Below are positions 59,849-64,000 of a stretch of 64,000 nucleotides of DNA, in pieces. A model generated the notes under the pieces. It searched no databases, had not been told where the DNA came from, and saw nothing but the letters and a program-made list of their open reading frames with translations. The first letter of the stretch is position 1. Each line of letters opens with the position of its first letter. Position numbers and translations under genes: made by a program. Source of the DNA: Verrucomicrobiales bacterium (GTDB lineage Bacteria > Verrucomicrobiota > Verrucomicrobiia > Verrucomicrobiales > DEV007); assembly GCA_029213195.1 (NCBI GenBank), contig JARGNI010000025.1, positions 21,132 through 85,131 of the forward strand. The letters are read 5' to 3'.

Positions 59849-61057
59849 ATGGGGTCATCAAACATCTACGTCGGTCTCGAAGTCGGCACCTCCAAGGTCT
59901 GTATAGTCGTCGGCGAGGCTCGAAGTGACGGGGCTATCAAGATCCTGGGCGTGGGGCAGCATCCTTCTGCCGGGGTCCGCAAAGGCGAGATTGTGGATCC
60001 GGATACTGTCCAGACCTGTCTTCACGATGCCCTTTCGCGGGCCGAGGAGAGGAGCGAGGTGGAGATCAATACCGTTTTCCTTGCGGTCACAGGTTCCCAT
60101 ATCCAAAGCTTGAACAACCGTGGCACGATCCGGGTCGCGGATGAGCAGATGGAGATCACTCCCGAGGACCTGGAGGAGGTAAAGAAAATCGCCCGTGATG
60201 TACCAATCCCGAAAGAGAATGGGTATATTCATTCAATCATCCAGCATTACTATGTAGATGGTCAGGAGAAAGTATTGAATCCTTTAGGGATGGTTGGTCA
60301 GAAACTGGAGGCCGATTATCATATTATTCATGGGGTGAAGACCCGGATTCAGAACACGATCAAGTGTGTTCGAGAGGTGCCCCTTGAAGTCGAGGATATC
60401 GTTTTCTCCCCGGTGGCCGCCGCCCAGGTCGTGCTGAATCGCGAAGCCAAGAATGAGGGGGCTCTCCTCATCGACATCGGGGGAGGGACAACCGATTATA
60501 TCTGTTTTGTCGATGGTGCCGTTGTTGCCAGTGGTTGCGTCACGGTCGGGGGAGACCACATCACGAACGATATTGCTCTGGTTCTCAAGATTCCCCTGGC
60601 GAGGGCTGAGAAGCTGAAGGTGTCGCACGGGAGCGCTTCACTTCGAAACATGGAATCGCGGGAGATCGAGATCGAAGGGGAGGCCGGAAAGACGGTCGAT
60701 CAGGAGTTGCTCAATCAGATCATGAACGCTCGAGCGTCCGAGATGCTCAACGTCATCGCTGAACCTCTCAAGAAGCAGGGCTTGCTCGACAAGCTTGGAA
60801 AAGGCATCTTTTTGACCGGTGGCTCCAGTCTCATGAACGGGATTGGGGATTTGACAGAAGACATTTTTGGCATTCCCGTTCAGAAATCGGGTTCCGCGAC
60901 GATGTCTGGACCCACCGCATTGTTTGAGAATCCCCAGTACGCTACTCCGGTAGGCTTGATCCGATACGCCCAGTTGTTGGACGAGCAAAAACCGAAAAGT
61001 GGACCATTGAGCAAGCTCGGAGAGCGATTCGAGAAGATCTTTGGCCGGAAGGGCTGA
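59849..61057 (+). CDS. ftsA: Cell-division protein FtsA
   Basis: 402 residues of actin-like fold. Visible motifs are 'VGLEVGTSKVCIVVGE' (phosphate 1), the 1C subdomain around 100-170, 'LLIDIGGGTTDYICFVDGAV' (phosphate 2) and 'GIFLTGGSSLMNGIGDL' (adenosine). The C-terminus carries a basic/amphipathic tail ('LSKLGERFEKIFGRKG') that should tether it to the membrane. FtsA anchors FtsZ filaments. It is encoded 25 bp after ftsQ. Confidence 0.95.
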   Translation: MGSSNIYVGLEVGTSKVCIVVGEARSDGAIKILGVGQHPSAGVRKGEIVDPDTVQTCLHDALSRAEERSEVEINTVFLAVTGSHIQSLNNRGTIRVADEQMEITPEDLEEVKKIARDVPIPKENGYIHSIIQHYYVDGQEKVLNPLGMVGQKLEADYHIIHGVKTRIQNTIKCVREVPLEVEDIVFSPVAAAQVVLNREAKNEGALLIDIGGGTTDYICFVDGAVVASGCVTVGGDHITNDIALVLKIPLARAEKLKVSHGSASLRNMESREIEIEGEAGKTVDQELLNQIMNARASEMLNVIAEPLKKQGLLDKLGKGIFLTGGSSLMNGIGDLTEDIFGIPVQKSGSATMSGPTALFENPQYATPVGLIRYAQLLDEQKPKSGPLSKLGERFEKIFGRKG

Positions 61058-61060
61058 TCC

Positions 61061-61110
61061 TGACAATGTTTCTATTTGTTTGACAATATTGCTGCCTTAA
61101 CGAGTATAGC
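61061..61110 (+). promoter_or_regulatory. Possible promoter with direct repeats upstream of ftsZ
   Basis: TTGACA (61080-61085) is followed 19 bp later by TATAGC (61105-61110), 5 bp before the ATG. A second, near-identical decamer (TGACAATGTT 61061-61070, TGACAATATT 61081-61090) forms direct repeats exactly 20 bp apart. This suggests either two alternative -35 elements or an activator site. Spacing is longer than ideal; the assignment is by eye. Confidence 0.4.
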
Positions 61111-61115
61111 TATTC

Positions 61116-62912
61116 ATGATTGAGTACGATAACGGCGAGGGAGAAGCAGCTTCCAGCTCAGAAATTGGCGTGAAAGTAATCGGAGTCGGAGGTGCCGGAG
61201 CGAACGTGCTCGATCGGATGGCCCTCGAAGGCAGCGATGATGCAGAACTGGTGACGCTCAACACGGACGTTCGAGCGCTTTCCACTTCAGTGTCCAGTGA
61301 CAAGATTCAACTGGGAACGACCCTTCTGAAGGGAATGGGTACCGGTGGCGATCCCTCGCTCGGCAGGCAGGCTGCTCTCGAGGCGGTCGACGAAATCAGG
61401 GGAGCGGTTCGTGGTCGGGGAATGGTCTTCGTCTGCGTTGGGCTTGGAGGTGGAACCGGATCCGGAGCAGCACCTGAAGTCTGCCGTATTGCTCGCGAAG
61501 AAGGATGCTTCCTGGTCGCATTCGCAACACTTCCGTTTTCTTTCGAGGGAGAGCGCCGGATGAAGCAGGCGACGGATGCGCTCGAGACCATTGGTCGATA
61601 TGCCAATGCGGTAATCACTTTTGACAACGATCGTATGGGGGAGCTGATCGTTCCCAAGGACGGGGTCACCCAGGCGTTCGCCGCGGCGGACAAGATCATC
61701 AGCCAGAGCATTCGTGCGACGATGAATATCGCGTTCCGTCCCGGAATCATCCGGATCGGAATGGATGACCTCCTTTCCGCCTTGCAGCCCAAGGACTCGC
61801 GTTGCCTTTTCGGATACGGGGTTGCCAAAGGCGACAATCGCTCCCTGGAAGCGATCGAGCAGGCGCTCAAGTGTCCTCTCCTGGACAAAGGAAAGCTGCT
61901 CAATGATGCAGCTTCCGTTCTCGTTCAGGTGGCAGGAGGCGATTCCATGACACTTTACGAGGTGCAACTGGTCATGGAAGAGGTTTCCAAGCATGTGGGG
62001 GCCGATACCCAGATTCTCTTTGGCACGGGCACCGACGCTCGTTTGGGGAATGGGCTTTCCGTCACCATTATCAGTTCGATTCCGGGTTCCGATCCGGGAG
62101 TGGAGGGAGTTTCTCCTTCTGACGAAGCGGCTCCCGTGAGCATTGGAATGGCGGCTGCGGAGATTCCCGCCTCTCCTTTGGCGAGTGCGGTAGAGTCGGC
62201 CGAAGCGGAAGAATTGGCCCCCGCCGAGGAGCCTGAACTCAGCTTGGCAGAGCCGGAGGAAGCTCCTGTAGAAGAAGTCGAGCCCGCAGAGTTCGAGTCC
62301 GAGCACACCATGCCCATTCAGCCTGCCGCGGTGGAGCCTGAAGCGACAGAGGAAGTTTTCGAGGATCCCGATGCGGTCCCAAGTGCAGAAGCGGAATCCG
62401 CGGCAGAGGATCCCGGCTCGGCAATTTTCGAGCCTCTCGACGAAGAGGAGTCCGAGGAGGAGGCGCCGTCCTATGCACCGCCCGAACCTCTTCCCGAAGT
62501 AGTGGCACCTCGCTCCCAGATTGAAGATGATCGGAATCCGATCGCCAGGGCGATGGAAGCAGGCGAAGGTGCCGTCGAAACAGGTGACGACGTCGGCAGA
62601 GTCGAGGCCACGACGGACACTTCCCAGAAGATCACTCTTTCCCGAATCGTCTCGAGTGGAAACACCGGTCGAATCAAAACCCGCGACGCGGCAGAAGTCG
62701 CGGACGGTCCTGTCCTTCCTCCTTCCAAGCCGCCGGCAATGCCTGCTGAAACGCTGGAGCCGGAGGAGCCTTCGGAAGAAGCAAAGCAGCAGCAGGAAAT
62801 GCTGCAGTTGGAGCCCGTAGCCAAGAAAAAGGGACGCTTTGCGAAGACTGACCCTACGATCGTGGACGGTGAGGATCTTGATGTTCCCACTTTTCTTCGA
62901 AAGAAGAAGTGA
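61116..62912 (+). CDS. ftsZ: Cell-division GTPase FtsZ with long acidic linker and altered T7 loop
   Basis: 598 residues, far longer than the usual 350-400. The GTPase domain (about 16-320) has 'KVIGVGGAGANVLDRM' and the tubulin signature GGGTGSG (111-117). After 'FRPG' the T7 loop reads R213-I-G215-M-D-D218, where most FtsZ proteins have N-x-D-x-x-D. Residues about 330-580 are a low-complexity Glu/Pro/Ala-rich linker. The C-terminal peptide 'GEDLDVPTFLRKKK' fits the conserved tip that binds FtsA and other partners. FtsZ polymerises into the division ring. The ATG at 61116 is the only sensible start. Confidence 0.95.
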   Translation: MIEYDNGEGEAASSSEIGVKVIGVGGAGANVLDRMALEGSDDAELVTLNTDVRALSTSVSSDKIQLGTTLLKGMGTGGDPSLGRQAALEAVDEIRGAVRGRGMVFVCVGLGGGTGSGAAPEVCRIAREEGCFLVAFATLPFSFEGERRMKQATDALETIGRYANAVITFDNDRMGELIVPKDGVTQAFAAADKIISQSIRATMNIAFRPGIIRIGMDDLLSALQPKDSRCLFGYGVAKGDNRSLEAIEQALKCPLLDKGKLLNDAASVLVQVAGGDSMTLYEVQLVMEEVSKHVGADTQILFGTGTDARLGNGLSVTIISSIPGSDPGVEGVSPSDEAAPVSIGMAAAEIPASPLASAVESAEAEELAPAEEPELSLAEPEEAPVEEVEPAEFESEHTMPIQPAAVEPEATEEVFEDPDAVPSAEAESAAEDPGSAIFEPLDEEESEEEAPSYAPPEPLPEVVAPRSQIEDDRNPIARAMEAGEGAVETGDDVGRVEATTDTSQKITLSRIVSSGNTGRIKTRDAAEVADGPVLPPSKPPAMPAETLEPEEPSEEAKQQQEMLQLEPVAKKKGRFAKTDPTIVDGEDLDVPTFLRKKK

Positions 62913-62976
62913 TCGAGTCTTTCGCAGGTCGGATCTGTCCAAAGTAGGCGGCTTGTTCGGCTGGGATACAGAGTGG

Positions 62977-63702
62977 TCATCCGCCGTCCGTGCGAATCGG
63001 AATTCGGGTGCCAAGGAACTTCGGTTGTGAATCGAGTAGGGTCACGTCGAGGACGGTTTTCACTCGCGCGAGTTTCTCTCTCAATCGTGTTTTCAGACCC
63101 CCGCGATAGTGGACGTCCTGGGCATTGTATCCGAATGCATCGATTCCGTTTTTCTGGGCGAGGTAGATGGCTCTCTCGTTGTGAAACCGCTGGGAGACGA
63201 TGATGAATCGATCGATCCCAAATACCTTTTTCGCTCGAACCACCGAGTCGAGGGTTCGGAAACCGGCAAAGTCGCAGTAGATTTGTTCCGCGGGAATTCC
63301 TCCTCGGATCAACGCCTGCTTCATGGCTTCGGGTTCGTTGTAGGAGTGCCGACCGTTGTCTCCGCTGACGAGAAAGGTTCTGCACCTCCCGTTGTCATAG
63401 AGCTCCAGCGCGGCGGCGATGCGGTGGCTGAAGTAGAGGTTTTTTCGGCCGTTGCTGAGATATTCGCTGCAGCCTAGAATCACGGCCACATCGAGATCAG
63501 GAACCTGGATCAGGTCTGAGCTGTGCGCACTCTCTGTCCGGTTCTGGATCGTTTTGTCAGCGAGGAAGATCACGAGGAGAAGGAAGCCTGCTCCAAGGAG
63601 GGCGACTGGGAATATGGCCTGGTGTCTTCGGATAATATGATGAGGCTTTCGTGACAAGAAGCCGAGACGGGACCGCAACCAGAGGAAAGGAGAATAGCTC
63701 AT
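62977..63702 (-). CDS. SanA/YdcF-like (DUF218) membrane protein
   Basis: 241 residues. One N-terminal membrane segment ('FPVALLGAGFLLLVIFLAD') precedes a DUF218-type domain with 'DVAVILGCSEYLSNGRKNLYFSHRIAAALELY', 'FLVSGDNGRHSYNEPEAMKQALIRGGIPAEQI' and 'FIIVSQRFHNERAIYLA', the normal order of SanA-family motifs. SanA in E. coli affects envelope barrier properties; activity is unknown. It is convergent with ftsZ (64 bp apart), so the gene is separate from the division operon. Confidence 0.92.
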   Translation of the reverse strand: MSYSPFLWLRSRLGFLSRKPHHIIRRHQAIFPVALLGAGFLLLVIFLADKTIQNRTESAHSSDLIQVPDLDVAVILGCSEYLSNGRKNLYFSHRIAAALELYDNGRCRTFLVSGDNGRHSYNEPEAMKQALIRGGIPAEQIYCDFAGFRTLDSVVRAKKVFGIDRFIIVSQRFHNERAIYLAQKNGIDAFGYNAQDVHYRGGLKTRLREKLARVKTVLDVTLLDSQPKFLGTRIPIRTDGG

Positions 63703-64000
63703 GTTAGCCTCTACGCGGACTGAGGCATCAAACTTTCATCTATGCTTCCCAAACCATGGTTTCCAGGCAAGATGAGGGAGAACCGATGGTAGATTGGAAT
63801 CCTTTTTCCAGGTCGGAGGGGCCTCCCGATTCCCTGTTTTCTGGTCCCGGGGGGGGCATAGGATCCGGCTGCTGCGGTGAAGGCGAGGGGAGTCGGGGAT
63901 TGCGGGAGAGAATTTCTGACCGCTTGACGAATGCCAGCCACTCGCGACAATGCGCGGTGCCTTTTTACCTCCTCCTGCCCTTAGCTTCGGCGATCATTTA
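63703..64000. other. Right-edge region without a supported gene
   Basis: This 298-bp stretch holds no convincing complete gene. It contains an 8-G run near 63849 and, on the minus strand, an open frame (63711-63950) without recognisable similarity. On the plus strand a frame opens at the ATG at 63950 and stays open to the window edge for 17 codons; it follows a possible TTGACG/GACAAT pair. It may be the start of a gene that continues beyond the window, but the evidence is too thin to call. Confidence 0.5.

Noticed and set aside
61287..63014. A 575-codon minus-strand open frame across ftsZ
   Set aside because: It is antisense to the unmistakable FtsZ sequence and runs over the end of that gene; no domain was seen.
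63711..63950. A 79-codon minus-strand frame preceded by an AGGAGGAGG-like sequence
   Set aside because: The start would be TTG, far from the Shine-Dalgarno-like run, the translation is Pro/Arg-rich with no motif, and the region crosses a G-run.

Overview
The window looks like the chromosome of a heterotrophic, probably aquatic member of the Verrucomicrobiota (PVC superphylum). The evidence is: planctomycete/verrucomicrobial-type secreted c-type cytochrome domains with leucine-rich repeats, secreted PQQ-like beta-propellers, a DUF6807 ('PmoA-like') protein, a sulfatase, a DUF5117-type metalloprotease, and a division cluster murG - murC/murB fusion - ddl - ftsQ - ftsA - ftsZ in a moderately GC-rich background. 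No phage, transposon, integron, CRISPR array, tRNA or rRNA was seen. Nearly all the sequence is coding.

Layout. 1-8.1 kb: a truncated cytochrome/LRR gene at the left edge, a truncated haemoglobin, an orphan ZnuA-like binding protein, a transglutaminase-like membrane protein, a fumarylacetoacetase-family hydrolase, and molybdenum-cofactor genes moaC and moaA around a DUF6807 gene. 8.2-16.4 kb: a degenerate ABC ATPase, rodA, and a GldA/GldF/GldG-like ABC exporter operon with a DUF4340 protein and a dihaem cytochrome lipoprotein. 16.4-24.5 kb: mostly minus-strand secreted enzymes (alpha/beta hydrolase, large zinc metalloprotease, tandem NIPSNAP protein), small membrane proteins, and an ECF sigma/anti-sigma pair. 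24.7-30.7 kb: two secreted PQQ-like beta-propeller proteins, then a DUF3311 and sodium:solute symporter pair.

30.8-43.8 kb is the most interesting part. Eight tightly packed plus-strand genes encode a short acyl-adenylating enzyme, an aldehyde dehydrogenase and an iron-type alcohol dehydrogenase. The last of these overlaps a double set of circularly permuted ATP-grasp, alpha-E and transglutaminase/DUF2126 genes. The ATP-grasp/alpha-E/transglutaminase families are a known but biochemically obscure amide-ligase/peptidase association. Their linkage to a carboxylate-aldehyde-alcohol module suggests an uncharacterised pathway that makes or modifies a small molecule or peptide.

43.9-53.0 kb: a sulfatase, an RlpA-like SPOR protein behind an extremely AT-rich leader, a tandem metallo-beta-lactamase-fold protein, a Gfo/Idh/MocA oxidoreductase, a YugP-like membrane peptidase and a PhoB/PhoR-type two-component pair. 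53.2-63.7 kb: a lipid-kinase-like protein, the division and wall cluster, and a SanA/YdcF-like protein. The cell-envelope theme is strong: rodA, the mur-fts cluster, RlpA-SPOR, the exporter and envelope-stress-type regulators all occur here.

Several proteins keep a recognisable fold but have lost canonical catalytic or ligand residues by eye: the ABC ATPase at 8.3 kb, the ZnuA-like protein at 1.7 kb, the RlpA-like protein at 45.5 kb, the first half of the MBL protein at 46.6 kb, and the T7 loop of FtsZ. All residue-level statements are manual alignments from memory of the families and were not computed.
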